Shown: positions 1 to 8,496, numbered from the stretch's first letter. The stretch: 64,000 nucleotides of DNA from Aequorivita todarodis (GCF_028561335.1 NZ_JAQQTG010000049.1:1-64000), one strand, 5' to 3'. The notes: a model not told the origin generated them from the sequence alone. Numbers and translations are program-made.

Positions 1-91
1 TTGGTTGTAGGATTGAAAATTGGTATTCATATCTTTGATTGTCAGTACTTAAAGATAAAAAATAACCAATTTTTAAGCAAGCTTTTTAATA

Positions 92-126
92 GAAAAAGCC
101 GCCCCAGGTTTTGAGACGGCTTCTTT
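92..126 (-). terminator. Rho-independent terminator of the lipoprotein gene
   Basis: An 8-bp stem (98-105 with 113-120, two G-T wobbles) is followed on the minus strand by a T-rich run. It lies 25 nt past the stop codon of the minus-strand lipoprotein gene. Bases 1-91 hold no gene that I can see. Confidence 0.75.
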
Positions 127-149
127 TAAAAAGCGGTTAATTGTAATAT

Positions 150-752
150 TTAACCCAATTTATCCAAATCTATTTCGTCAATTGCGTCCCAAGTTTCATC
201 AATATCCATGTTGTTTCCTTTGGCTTCCAGATAGAAACGGTTGCCTTCCATCAATTGAATAGTACTGTTGTTGTTTCCTGAACGATATTCCTCAATAGCT
301 TTTGTGCCATTCTTGGTTACGGTCCTTCGGGAGCCGTTTTCACTTTCTTCCTCAAAATCTTGGCTCATTACCATCCGAATGCCTGCCGTGGCCGCCGCGC
401 CCACTTGGCCAGCGCCGTCAATGATGCTGATGGTGAATTTTTTCGATTTGTCTTCATTGGCATAAGCTGCTTCAATAGAGGCAATGCCCATCATCCCGGC
501 TTGGCCGGCTTTATAGCTGATGCGTTTCATTCCATTTACCTCATCGGGCAGCCAAGCTTTTAATTCCTCGTTGGTGAGCGGGGTTGCTTCTTGCAGTTCT
601 TTGATGTCGTCCTGCATTTTGGTCATTTCTTCCACCGCATTGGAGGTATTTGAAACCGCCTCTTTGGTTTCTTTTATTTTTTTGCTCACGGGATTGTCTT
701 TACAGCTTACAAAAGCCGAAAAAACAAAAAGAGCCAATAGATACTTTTTCAT
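150..752 (-). CDS. Uncharacterised lipoprotein, 200 aa
   Basis: Not a family I recognise. The N-terminus is a lipoprotein signal (MKKYLLALFVFSAFVSC) with the acylated cysteine at residue 17. It is followed by a charged, probably helical linker rich in Lys and Glu (about 20-55) and then a compact domain containing a glycine/alanine-rich stretch (GAGQVGAAATAG, about 113-124). It should be anchored to a membrane on the periplasmic side or exposed at the surface. It stands alone, with its own terminator, next to a divergently organised region. No catalytic motif is visible. The start is fixed by the signal peptide. Confidence 0.8.
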   Translation of the reverse strand: MKKYLLALFVFSAFVSCKDNPVSKKIKETKEAVSNTSNAVEEMTKMQDDIKELQEATPLTNEELKAWLPDEVNGMKRISYKAGQAGMMGIASIEAAYANEDKSKKFTISIIDGAGQVGAAATAGIRMVMSQDFEEESENGSRRTVTKNGTKAIEEYRSGNNNSTIQLMEGNRFYLEAKGNNMDIDETWDAIDEIDLDKLG

Positions 753-855
753 AATTGAAGGTTTTAATTAATGATTAATTTTGTTGAATTTCAAACACTA
801 ATATAATCAATATCAATAAAATATCGATAGCATGTGAAAAAGTTATCGTGAAGCA

Positions 856-1434
856 TTACATTTCGGAAGCTATCTTTTCCAGTTCGGCATACCAGTTTTC
901 GCCGAATTTGCGGATAAGGGCAGTTTTCACAAATTTATAAACGGGCACTTGCAGCTCTTTTCCCAAAGTACAGGCATCATCACAAATGGGCCAGCGGTGG
1001 TAGTTTACCGCTGCAAATTCACTGTATTCTTGTACCCGAACAGGATATAGATGACAAGAAATAGGTTTTCTGAACCCGACAGCTATCGGGTCGATGGCGC
1101 CAGCATTGAAGGCATCTTCAATGCCACAGCTTGCAATGCCTTTGTCCGTAAAAGTTACGTAAGCACATTCCTTTCCTTCCACGAGTGGAGTTTCCAGTTC
1201 GCCGAGCTCGGTTTTAATGTGAGTGCCCTGTTTTTCAATGGCAGCAATACCTTCGGGGCGAAGGAAAGGCTTCACTTTTGGGTAAATATCCCTAAGAATT
1301 TTTACCTCCGCTTCAGTAACAGGAGCTCCCGCTTCACCTTCAATGCAGCATGCACCTTTGCAGGCGTTGAGGTTGCACACGAAATCCTTTTCGATTAAAT
1401 CTTCGGAGACTATTGTCTTGCCAAGTTGAAACAT
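856..1434 (-). CDS. DUF3109 family cysteine-rich protein
   Basis: The protein has the DUF3109 pattern: CNLNACKGACC near residue 22-32 and later conserved cysteines (SCGIEDA, PISCHLYP, CDDACTLG), which probably bind a metal or Fe-S cluster; the function is unknown. The frame is open to an ATG at 1494, but I use the ATG at 1434 (MFQLGKTIVSED). A perfect -7 element lies between the two, so the first 20 codons cannot be in the main transcript. The segment IDPIAV just before FRKPISCHLYP looks like an in-frame insertion derived from a palindromic repeat (1074-1091), because relatives usually go almost directly from a short acidic loop into this motif (from memory). Confidence 0.85.
   Translation of the reverse strand: MFQLGKTIVSEDLIEKDFVCNLNACKGACCIEGEAGAPVTEAEVKILRDIYPKVKPFLRPEGIAAIEKQGTHIKTELGELETPLVEGKECAYVTFTDKGIASCGIEDAFNAGAIDPIAVGFRKPISCHLYPVRVQEYSEFAAVNYHRWPICDDACTLGKELQVPVYKFVKTALIRKFGENWYAELEKIASEM
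1074..1091. repeat. Palindromic repeat inside the DUF3109 coding sequence
   Basis: ACCCGACAGCTATCGGGT is an 18-nt palindrome with one mismatched pair. It resembles the CCCGATAGCTATCGGG palindromes that I recall as dispersed intergenic repeats of Flavobacteriia. Here it is translated in frame (minus strand, residues DPIAV). Only this copy was seen in the window. Confidence 0.5.
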
Positions 1435-1438
1435 GCGG

Positions 1439-1446
1439 CAAAGATA
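1439..1446 (-). promoter_or_regulatory. -7 promoter element (TATCTTTG) of the DUF3109 gene
   Basis: TATCTTTG on the minus strand fits the Bacteroidetes -7 consensus TAnnTTTG perfectly. It ends 4 nt before the ATG at 1434, so the transcript is leaderless or nearly so. It decides the start codon. Confidence 0.7.
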
Positions 1447-1525
1447 AATTGTTTCGGCATTCCATTCCGAAGAAATTGTGCTTTTATTAACCATGTTTTA
1501 TTTTACGCCAACGGGAATTATTGTC

Positions 1526-1533
1526 TAATTTTG
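1526..1533 (+). promoter_or_regulatory. -7 promoter element (TAATTTTG) of the marC-like gene
   Basis: TAATTTTG matches TAnnTTTG and lies 19 nt before the ATG, giving a short leader of about a dozen bases. Confidence 0.65.
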
Positions 1534-1552
1534 CGGGCTCAAAAAGAAAAGG

Positions 1553-2134
1553 ATGAATTTCAACTTTAAGGAAATAGCTACGGCCACAATGGTGCTTTTT
1601 GCCGTAATCGATATAATAGGGAGTATCCCCATCATTATCGGTCTGCGCGAAAAAGCCGGGCATATTAACTCTGGGAAGGCTTCAATAATTGCCGCAATTG
1701 TAATGATTGTATTTCTTTTTTTAGGCGAAAGTATTCTGCATCTTATAGGTGTAAACGTCAATGAATTTGCAGTGGCGGGTTCTTTGATACTTTTCTTTAT
1801 TGCCTTGGAAATGATTCTTGGGGTAACCCTTTTTAAGGAAGGAGATACCACGCCCGATTTGGCTTCTATCTTTCCGTTGGCATTTCCGTTGCTTGCCGGG
1901 CCGGGAAGTTTAACGACCCTACTTTCACTGCGGGCCGAGTATGCCATCGAAAATATTATTGTGGCAATACTTGTGAATATTGTAATTATTTATGCCGTTT
2001 TGAAAACTTCTGCCCGGTTGCAACGCTTTTTGGGAAAGAACGGAATTGCGGTAATCCAAAAAATATTTGGTGTAATTTTGCTGGCCATTGCGGTGAAGCT
2101 TTTCACCTCAAATATTCAAGAACTTTTTAATTAA
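1553..2134 (+). CDS. MarC family integral membrane protein
   Basis: 193 residues with six predicted hydrophobic segments in two groups of three, typical of the MarC/NAAT family in length and architecture. The opening region (ATATMVLFAVIDIIGSIPI) and the AFPLLAGPGSLTTL motif near 100-115 are characteristic. Family members sit in the cytoplasmic membrane. Their substrate is uncertain: the name comes from the mar locus, but a role in antibiotic resistance is not established, and some archaeal relatives take up small amino acids. It is transcribed away from the DUF3109 gene from its own promoter. Confidence 0.85.
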   Translation: MNFNFKEIATATMVLFAVIDIIGSIPIIIGLREKAGHINSGKASIIAAIVMIVFLFLGESILHLIGVNVNEFAVAGSLILFFIALEMILGVTLFKEGDTTPDLASIFPLAFPLLAGPGSLTTLLSLRAEYAIENIIVAILVNIVIIYAVLKTSARLQRFLGKNGIAVIQKIFGVILLAIAVKLFTSNIQELFN

Positions 2135-2202
2135 TTTAAAAGTTGTGGAACAAAGAGGGCGAATTTTTTTTCTTGCCCCATTCACATAAAAAGAACCATA
2201 CA

Positions 2203-2400
2203 ATGAAAATTTTCATCTACATTTTAATGGCTTGTGCTGCAGGACTTGTTGTTTTCAACAGTACAAAACTAAATTTTGACCATTTGCTTGAAGGCGATAG
2301 CTCTGTTGCGGCAGTAGGTATTTTGGCTGGATTGTGTGCTTTACTGGCACTTGGTATTTTGCTTATTTCTAAAAAAATTGCTTCCAAAGTAAAAAAATAG
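2203..2400 (+). CDS. Small two-helix membrane protein, 65 aa
   Basis: Starts MKIFIYILMACAAGLVVFN, then a short polar loop with LNFDHLLEGDSS, a second hydrophobic helix (VGILAGLCALLALGILLIS) and a lysine-rich tail, so both ends should face the cytoplasm. An in-frame start 60 nt upstream would add a polar stretch with no hydrophobic logic, so the ATG at 2203 is preferred. It follows marC by 68 nt and is probably co-transcribed. Small proteins of this shape are common in Flavobacteriia; function unknown. Confidence 0.65.
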   Translation: MKIFIYILMACAAGLVVFNSTKLNFDHLLEGDSSVAAVGILAGLCALLALGILLISKKIASKVKK

Positions 2401-2404
2401 TCTT

Positions 2405-4006
2405 TTACTTTTTGTCCAAATGATTTTTTGCCTCCAGTTCCAAGACCTTTAAGAGCATGGGGTCTGTTTCGTTGAGAATTATTTCGTACTCATTCGGGCC
2501 GAAAAGCTGTTGGGCGATGTTCGCTTTCAGCGTTCTTTTAAGCTCTTCGGTATAATTTGAAAGATCTATCTGGGCTTCGTTGAATTTAGCGTATTCAATA
2601 AATTCCTTTGAAAGGGCGTCGTCCACTTTAAAATTCTTCCTAAAATCATCGAATTTAATTCCCTTAAAAAAGGTTCTGTTCTTTTCGAGATATTCAAAGA
2701 TGAAGTAACTCATAAACCCGCTGCGAGCAACATATTGCAGGGTTTCATTTTCCACGCTCGTATCTTTCGGCACAAAAACATCTGGAATAATTCCACCGCC
2801 ACCATACACCACTTTTCCTTTAGGGGTAACATATTTCAGGGAATCGGCAACCTTGATACTATCTGCGTGTATCAATTCGCCGTTGCGGTACCGTTTTTCA
2901 TAATCGCTGTAATAGGTGTCATTTCCTTTCCCGTATGGCCGTTGAATGGAACGGCCCGTCGGGGTATAATAGCGGGCAATGGTCAAACGCACCGCGCTGC
3001 CATCGCCGAGTGACATTTCGCGCTGCACCAATCCTTTTCCGAAAGAGCGGCGACCGATGATGGTTCCTTTGTCATTGTCTTGAAGCGCACCAGCCACAAT
3101 TTCGCTGGCAGAAGCCGAGTTTTCGTTTATTAGCACATAGAGTTTTCCGTGTTCAAAATCGCCACGGCGGGTCGCGTATGTTTTATTGATTTCGCCACTT
3201 TTATTTTTTGTGATAAGAACGAGTTTGTCGTTTTCCAAAAACTCATCAACTACCCTTTCGGCAGTTGAAATATAGCCTCCCGGGTTGCCGCGGAGGTCCA
3301 AAACAAGTTTTGTGATGCCTTGGTCTTTCAGCTTTTCGAGGGCGCTTTCAAATTCTTTATAAGTGGTTTCAGAAAAGCGGTTCAGTTTTATATATCCCAA
3401 ATCGTCGGCCAATTTATAGGAAGCGTCCACGCTTACCAGCGGCACTTGTTTTCTCCGCACCTTTATTTCCAAGGTCTTGTTTTCACTGGGGCGATAAACG
3501 TCCAGCGCAACTTTGCTGTTTATTTCGCCTTTCAGATAATTTGAGATGCTGTCGCGCTGGACCAATTCACCAAAAAGTTTTTTTCCGTCGGCATAAAGGA
3601 TTCTGTCGCCTCCTTTTATCCCTGCCTTTTCTGCGGGACCGCCTTCAATGGCGCGGATTACGGCAATGGTATCTTTATAAACATAAAAGCTAACGCCAAT
3701 GCCCGTGAAGGCGCCACGCATATCGTCTGCATTGTGCTGGTATTCGCTTTTGGGAATATACACCGAATGTGGATCGAGGTTTTCAAGAATTCCGTTTACC
3801 GTAACATCCACGATGCTGTCCGTATTTACATTGTCCACATATTCGTAATCTATATAATCTATAAGCCTATTGAGCTTGTCTTTTTTTGAGCTAGTGGCAA
3901 AGATTTTTTCGGTATTATCGTGAAAATTGAGTTTGGACCCAATAAAAACACCCGCGGCAAGTGCCAACCCGATCCATAGAGGCAAGTATTTTTTTTGATT
4001 TCCCAT
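2405..4006 (-). CDS. S41 family C-terminal processing peptidase
   Basis: 533 aa. One N-terminal anchor (LPLWIGLALAAGVFIG) puts the enzyme in the periplasm. A PDZ domain follows (about 85-180, GIGVSFYVYKD to GIKGGDRIL), then the S41 core. The nucleophile serine lies in NENSASASEIVAGALQD and the general-base lysine in GRRSFGKGLVQ, so the Ser-Lys dyad is intact. The C-terminal third is an extra helical region common in Bacteroidetes members. It overlaps the upstream deaminase gene by one base (TAATG), so the two are translationally coupled. CtpA/Prc-type proteases trim or degrade periplasmic and envelope proteins; the substrate here is unknown. Confidence 0.92.
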   Translation of the reverse strand: MGNQKKYLPLWIGLALAAGVFIGSKLNFHDNTEKIFATSSKKDKLNRLIDYIDYEYVDNVNTDSIVDVTVNGILENLDPHSVYIPKSEYQHNADDMRGAFTGIGVSFYVYKDTIAVIRAIEGGPAEKAGIKGGDRILYADGKKLFGELVQRDSISNYLKGEINSKVALDVYRPSENKTLEIKVRRKQVPLVSVDASYKLADDLGYIKLNRFSETTYKEFESALEKLKDQGITKLVLDLRGNPGGYISTAERVVDEFLENDKLVLITKNKSGEINKTYATRRGDFEHGKLYVLINENSASASEIVAGALQDNDKGTIIGRRSFGKGLVQREMSLGDGSAVRLTIARYYTPTGRSIQRPYGKGNDTYYSDYEKRYRNGELIHADSIKVADSLKYVTPKGKVVYGGGGIIPDVFVPKDTSVENETLQYVARSGFMSYFIFEYLEKNRTFFKGIKFDDFRKNFKVDDALSKEFIEYAKFNEAQIDLSNYTEELKRTLKANIAQQLFGPNEYEIILNETDPMLLKVLELEAKNHLDKK

Positions 4007-4440
4007 TATTCTATATCCAAATCTGTAATGTGTTGTATGCTTACTCCGGCTTTCTCAAGAAAGGTAATGCCCGAGTTGTCTTTATATTCGTTGTAATAAA
4101 CCAATCTTTTTATACCTGCTTGGTGTATCAATTTGCTACATTCCTTGCAGGGCGACATGGTTATGTAAAGCGTTGCGCCCTGACAGGCCTGGGTTGACGA
4201 CGCCACTTTTAAAATTGCATTTGCTTCGGCATGCAGCACATACCATTTTGTGTAGCCTTCGTCGTCCTCACAAATATTTTCAAACCCGGTAGGCGTGCCG
4301 TTATAACCATCGCTGATAATCATTTTGTCCTTTACAATAAGCGCGCCAACCTGTCTGCGCTTGCAATAGGAAAGTTTGCTCCACTCTTGGGCCATCCGCA
4401 GATAGGCAATATCGTATTTGCGTTGTTTGCTGTCCTTCAT
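4006..4440 (-). CDS. dCMP deaminase family protein (ComEB-like)
   Basis: 144 aa with the zinc-dependent cytidine/deoxycytidylate deaminase signature: HAEANAIL (zinc His and catalytic Glu, about 71-78) and PCKECSKL (two zinc Cys, about 98-105). The GYNGTPTGFENICED segment near 45-60 is typical of dCMP deaminases. It is expected to convert dCMP to dUMP, feeding thymidylate synthesis. It is the first gene of a two-gene unit with the S41 protease, a pairing I recall as frequent in Flavobacteriaceae. Naming to dCMP deaminase rather than ComEB rests on family resemblance only. Confidence 0.88.
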   Translation of the reverse strand: MKDSKQRKYDIAYLRMAQEWSKLSYCKRRQVGALIVKDKMIISDGYNGTPTGFENICEDDEGYTKWYVLHAEANAILKVASSTQACQGATLYITMSPCKECSKLIHQAGIKRLVYYNEYKDNSGITFLEKAGVSIQHITDLDIE

Positions 4441-4527
4441 ACTTTTATATAGGTAGCGAAATTACTGGGAAGTTACGCCACTGCCAAAAAAAATGTTGTT
4501 AAGTTATTGCCAAAGAAGTTGAGGGGC

Positions 4528-4547
4528 CTATGAGTTTAAAAAGTTTA
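4528..4547 (+). repeat. Solo end-like sequence of the four-helix-bundle element
   Basis: CTATGAGTTTAAAAAGTTTA differs by one inserted A and the first base from the inverted-repeat end of the element at 41830-42411. It lies in the 183-bp gap between the hupE-like gene and the deaminase gene. It is preceded by GTTGAGGGG (4518-4526), which also precedes the relic at 32102. No four-helix coding remnant is visible here. Confidence 0.4.
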
Positions 4548-4623
4548 GGGGAAAAGTGGGGAACTCTAATTTTATTTATGAAGCCGCCCGGGCTCCCTTT
4601 TACCCTGTTTCGCGAATCTCTTC

Positions 4624-5202
4624 TCAAAAAATCCAATTGTTTATGAGCATCGGTATAACCATTCCTATAACTAATGAAGAAACCACCAGTACCCAATCTC
4701 TTTTGTTGAAACGGAAGATGGTTTGAAAGATAAAGGCGATAATCAAAATAATAATGACCACTATAATCTGTGCGGCTTCAATGCCAAGGGCGAATTCGAG
4801 CAATGGCAGAAAGCCTCCGCCACTGTCCAATGCAGTAAAGAACGAGGCAAACCCCAATCCGTGAATCAATCCGAAGAAAAGAGTTACCATATAAAAAAGG
4901 CCCATTTTTTCAACTTTCTTTTCTTTTCCTGCTGTAAAAAGGTTGAAAAGAGCCGTGACTAAAATAGTAACCGGAATTAAAAATTCGATGACCCTGCCCG
5001 AAACACTAATTACGTTATAACTGGCCAAAAGCAATGAAACCGTATGCCCCAGCGTAAATAGGGTAACAAGGAGCAACAATCTTTTCCAAGAGGAAAAAGT
5101 ATAGGCAGCACAAAGCACGATCAAAAAGAGAATGTGGTCGTAGGCCTTCCAATCCAGCACGTGGTGGAGGCCAAGATTAAAATACAACCAAAAATCAGAC
5201 AT
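4624..5202 (-). CDS. HupE/UreJ-like membrane protein
   Basis: 192 aa, about six transmembrane helices. Conserved histidines sit in helix-associated motifs: GLHHVLDWKAYDHILFL (11-27), TLGHTVSL (about 51-58) and FGLIHGLGFASF (about 109-120). This is the pattern of the HupE/UreJ family, whose members are linked to nickel or cobalt transport beside hydrogenase and urease genes. No such enzyme is nearby, so the metal is open. It is a single-gene unit with its own -7 element. A weak hairpin (about 4572-4598) follows the stop. Confidence 0.8.
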   Translation of the reverse strand: MSDFWLYFNLGLHHVLDWKAYDHILFLIVLCAAYTFSSWKRLLLLVTLFTLGHTVSLLLASYNVISVSGRVIEFLIPVTILVTALFNLFTAGKEKKVEKMGLFYMVTLFFGLIHGLGFASFFTALDSGGGFLPLLEFALGIEAAQIIVVIIILIIAFIFQTIFRFNKRDWVLVVSSLVIGMVIPMLINNWIF

Positions 5203-5229
5203 TGGGGATGATGTTTTTCAAGATTTGCC

Positions 5230-5237
5230 CAAATATA
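5230..5237 (-). promoter_or_regulatory. -7 promoter element (TATATTTG) of the hupE-like gene
   Basis: Minus-strand TATATTTG fits TAnnTTTG and lies 27 nt before the ATG at 5202. Confidence 0.55.
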
Positions 5238-5284
5238 GTGATTGTAATCAATATTCTTAGCTTGAAAAACACACTTTTAAAAAT

Positions 5285-7015
5285 TCAAATAATCACCCGC
5301 ACTTCGCCCAACTGCTGAACCCGATACGGAAACAGTTCGCCCGGAGCGCCTATAAACATAAAGTTGATCGGGATCTTCCACCGCTTTGACAATTCCTTTA
5401 TTTTTTCGGGACCAAAAATGCCCGGCTCCTCCACAAATTGGATTTTGATGTCGGGATACATGCGGTTCAGGACCTCAATGTCATTTTTTAGATTGTTCGC
5501 CACTTTCATCCCTTCATCGAGTACGGCAACAATTTTCAATCTCTTGGTAGGCTCGTTGTGTTTTATGTACTGCATTACCTTATTCAGGGTTTCCACGTTA
5601 TCGTTATTGGTAAAAAACACAAACTGTTTGTTGGTGAGTCGCTGCAACTTGTTTTTCGTGATTTGGTTCCATTTTTTAAAAAACTTGTTGTCATCGGGAG
5701 CGATATATTCTATGAACCTGAGAGCCGCCTTCAGTATATAATGATGGTAAAGCATAAAAAACACAACCAGCAAGGTAGGGACCAAGTATTCAAAAAAGGT
5801 TATTAGAAAACCCGGGTTCAAAATAATATTGCCCAACAGTGCGGCAATAACCGAGGCAATGGCAAGAATTACTGCCAAATAGGAAGCGCGCTCAGGCCGC
5901 GGAAGGTTTTTTCGATTTACTTTCAACAACAAGTTACCAATCCCAAAAAGTACCATCACCGATAGAAAAGCAATGGTATAGACCCCCGCCAATGAAGGCA
6001 AATCGCCATGCGTCACCACGAGAATGGAAGTGCATAGCGCGAAGAATAGAATGAAAATTAAATAGGGGCTTTTCTTTTTGTTCCTTTTCAGTAAAAAACT
6101 GGGAAGCACCCGATCCAGTGCCATGCGTTCCATCAAGCCACCCACGCCCACATAGGAGGTTAGGACGGCACCGCTCAAAACCAGGGCGGCGTCAATTCCT
6201 ATTAAAAAGGAGAGCCAATGGCCGCCCGAAGTTTCCCCAAGAAAGGAGAGCAGCGCGTCCTGATTGTTGTTTACTATTTCCTGGGGAAGCAGCCCCAAGG
6301 CCAAAAAAGCGATAAGCGGATTAAAAATGCTCACTACGATCCACATATTGCGCAGCGTTTTAGGGAATACTCCGGGCTGTTGCTCCTCCACGTAATTTGC
6401 CGAACTTTCAAAGCCACTAATGCCCAGCATGGCTGCTGAAAAGCCAAAAAAGAGCGCCATGGTAATGCTTCCGCCAACGGGCATTTTAAAATTTGCAATC
6501 AAGGTTTCAAAACCGTTGCTGAAGAAAAAGTAGAGGCAAAATCCACACAAAAGCGTAAGGGAAAGAAGATGGAACAGAAAAATAGCAACGGCCACTTTTG
6601 AGGATTCGCCTATACCCAATATAACCAAGCCCATAAACAACAGCAAAAGGCCTATAGTAACCGGAAACACGGGGATTGCTCCCCAAACACTGTGGGCATA
6701 TTTAACGGCCTCGCTTGCGGAAAGCACTGCCGTGGCCATATAGGACAGGACGGTCAAGGCCGCCGCAACCGAGGCTGTGGATTTTTTGGTGGTGTTTAAA
6801 AGCGCATTGTAGGCTCCCCCGTTTAAAGGCAGGGCGCCAACTACCTCGCCGTAGATTTTTCGGAAAAGAAACAAAACGCCGGCAACCATCAAAAGCGAGA
6901 TCCACGCGTATTGGCCTGCATAAAAAATGGCAAGTGCCGAAACATATAAACATGAAGAACTAATGTCGTTGCCACAGATAGCGGTGGCTTCCAGTTGGTT
7001 TAGTTTTTTAGGCAT
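5285..7015 (-). CDS. APC family amino acid permease with C-terminal cytosolic domain
   Basis: 576 aa from the ATG at 7015 (MPKKLNQLEATAICGND). An in-frame GTG 33 nt upstream is possible but adds nothing typical of the family. About twelve hydrophobic helices span residues 15-430, with APC hallmarks such as GGAYNALL near 66 and FGFSAAMLGISGFESSANYVEE near 190. The last ~140 residues are soluble and contain alternating hydrophobic strands (LKIVAVLDEG, INFMFIGAPGE) that recall a Usp-like or nucleotide-binding fold. It should be an amino acid or amine transporter of the cytoplasmic membrane; the substrate cannot be told. It is monocistronic. Confidence 0.85.
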   Translation of the reverse strand: MPKKLNQLEATAICGNDISSSCLYVSALAIFYAGQYAWISLLMVAGVLFLFRKIYGEVVGALPLNGGAYNALLNTTKKSTASVAAALTVLSYMATAVLSASEAVKYAHSVWGAIPVFPVTIGLLLLFMGLVILGIGESSKVAVAIFLFHLLSLTLLCGFCLYFFFSNGFETLIANFKMPVGGSITMALFFGFSAAMLGISGFESSANYVEEQQPGVFPKTLRNMWIVVSIFNPLIAFLALGLLPQEIVNNNQDALLSFLGETSGGHWLSFLIGIDAALVLSGAVLTSYVGVGGLMERMALDRVLPSFLLKRNKKKSPYLIFILFFALCTSILVVTHGDLPSLAGVYTIAFLSVMVLFGIGNLLLKVNRKNLPRPERASYLAVILAIASVIAALLGNIILNPGFLITFFEYLVPTLLVVFFMLYHHYILKAALRFIEYIAPDDNKFFKKWNQITKNKLQRLTNKQFVFFTNNDNVETLNKVMQYIKHNEPTKRLKIVAVLDEGMKVANNLKNDIEVLNRMYPDIKIQFVEEPGIFGPEKIKELSKRWKIPINFMFIGAPGELFPYRVQQLGEVRVII

Positions 7016-7252
7016 TTTTTGGGATTGAAAGATTAAAGGTAAGAACACAAAAAAACTTTTATGAAAAAGATTTTGTTAAAATTTAGGAAGGAAAAAGTAA
7101 TTCAGTTTAAATGTAAATAAGAATATTGTTTTATTTCTTAGAGAGAAAAACAAGATTTGGAAATATTTGATTGGCTCACAGAAAAAACAACATTTCTATT
7201 GAGGTTCTGTATTTTGAGCCGGTTCCAAGGCTTCAATGGGACTGGTATAATT

Positions 7253-7286
7253 AAAAAACCCCCCAACAATTTCTGTTAGGGGATTT
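7253..7286 (-). terminator. Terminator after tRNA-Leu
   Basis: On the minus strand CCCCTAACA and TGTTGGGG form a stem with one bulge, followed by six T residues. It lies directly downstream of the tRNA gene. The rest of the 7016-7288 gap shows no other feature. Confidence 0.75.
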
Positions 7287-7288
7287 TG

Positions 7289-7370
7289 TACTCAAGGTGG
7301 GAATCGAACCCACACTCCCGAAAGAACTGGATTTTGAATCCAGCGCGTCTACCAATTCCGCCACTCGAGC
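7289..7370 (-). tRNA. tRNA-Leu (anticodon CAA)
   Basis: The minus strand folds into a class II tRNA: acceptor GCTCGAG paired with CTTGAGT (two G-U pairs), D arm GCGGAATTGGTAGACGC, anticodon stem CTGGA/TCCAG with loop TTCAAAA (anticodon CAA, reads UUG), a short extra arm and the T arm GTGGGTTCGATTCCCAC. CCA is not encoded. A terminator follows. Confidence 0.95.
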
Positions 7371-7457
7371 AAACGGGAGGCAAAAATAAACAATTATTTA
7401 TAATTTACTTAAAAATTTATCCAGCTATTTTTTTAAAAATCACTAACTATTAATTTT

Positions 7458-7465
7458 TACCTTTG
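7458..7465 (+). promoter_or_regulatory. -7 promoter element (TACCTTTG) of prs
   Basis: TACCTTTG fits TAnnTTTG and lies 28 nt before the prs start codon, leaving a leader of about 20 nt. Confidence 0.65.
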
Positions 7466-7493
7466 TTGCCTAAATAACCCAAAACCACAAATT

Positions 7494-8432
7494 ATGTCAA
7501 CCGCTGTTCCGGAACCAAAGATTTTTGCCTGTAAACAAAGTGAAGAGCTCGCGCAGGACATTGCAGATGCCTTCGGAATACCTTTGGGAAAGGTAATAAC
7601 ATCTCATTATAGCGATGGTGAATTTCAGCCTTCCTTTGAAGAATCCGTTCGCGGAAGTCGCGTCTTTTTAATTGGTTCCACCTTTCCGAACAGCGACCAT
7701 TTAATGGAGCTTTTGCTGATGATAGACGCCGCAAAGCGAGCTTCGGCAAGACATATTACAGCCGTATTGCCTTACTTTGGTTGGGCGCGTCAAGATCGAA
7801 AAGATAAGCCGCGTGTGCCGATTGCCGCAAAGTTGGTCGCAAAAATGCTTGAAACCGCAGGAGCAACACGTATCATTACAATGGATTTGCATGCAGACCA
7901 GATTCAAGGTTTCTTTGAAAAACCAGTGGACCATCTTTTTGCCTCAACCATATTTCTTCCTTATTTAAGAAGTTTTAAACTTGACAATCTTACAATAGCT
8001 TCTCCTGATATGGGCGGTTCAAAACGTGCCTATGCCTATTCAAAATTTTTGGAAAGCGATGTGGTAATCTGCTACAAGCAGCGTGAAAAAGCAAATGTAA
8101 TCTCGCACATGGAACTGATTGGTGATGTAAAAGGGAAAAACGTCGTTTTGGTTGATGATATGGTTGATACAGCCGGCACCCTCACTACCGCTGCCGATTT
8201 GATGATGGAGCGCGGTGCTTTGAGTGTTCGCGCGGTTTGTACGCACCCATTGCTTTCTGGAAATGCTTACGAGCGAATTGAAAAATCGCAAATGCTCGAA
8301 CTGATCGTTTCAGATTCCATTCCTACCAAACCGAGCAAGAAAATTAGGGTTATAAGTTGCGCAAAATTGTTTGCAGATGTTATGTTGAGCGTAAATGCCA
8401 ACAAGTCTATAAGCGGCAAGTTTTTAATGTAA
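7494..8432 (+). CDS. prs: Ribose-phosphate pyrophosphokinase
   Basis: 312 aa, the usual length. It makes phosphoribosyl pyrophosphate (PRPP) from ribose 5-phosphate and ATP for nucleotide, His and Trp synthesis in the cytoplasm. Visible motifs are PYFGWARQDRKD (ATP-binding loop, about 94-105), MDLHADQIQGFF (about 130) and the PRPP loop VVLVDDMVDTAGT (about 215-227). The -7 element upstream and the hairpin downstream make it a single-gene unit. The hairpin overlaps the promoter of the next gene. Confidence 0.97.
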   Translation: MSTAVPEPKIFACKQSEELAQDIADAFGIPLGKVITSHYSDGEFQPSFEESVRGSRVFLIGSTFPNSDHLMELLLMIDAAKRASARHITAVLPYFGWARQDRKDKPRVPIAAKLVAKMLETAGATRIITMDLHADQIQGFFEKPVDHLFASTIFLPYLRSFKLDNLTIASPDMGGSKRAYAYSKFLESDVVICYKQREKANVISHMELIGDVKGKNVVLVDDMVDTAGTLTTAADLMMERGALSVRAVCTHPLLSGNAYERIEKSQMLELIVSDSIPTKPSKKIRVISCAKLFADVMLSVNANKSISGKFLM

Positions 8433-8487
8433 ATTTCTTCACACGGAAAAAATCAAATTTCCTAAACCGATAATCCAAAATAAAATT

Positions 8488-8495
8488 TATCTTTG
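8488..8495 (+). promoter_or_regulatory. -7 promoter element (TATCTTTG) of rplY, overlapping the prs terminator
   Basis: A perfect TAnnTTTG match that ends 2 nt before the prs terminator hairpin. Transcription would begin about 5-7 nt further on, inside the 5' arm of the hairpin. Confidence 0.6.
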
Positions 8496-8496
8496 C

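Noticed and set aside
4572-4598. Possible terminator after the hupE-like gene
   Set aside because: The stem is short and GC-rich without a real T run; mentioned only in the gene entry.
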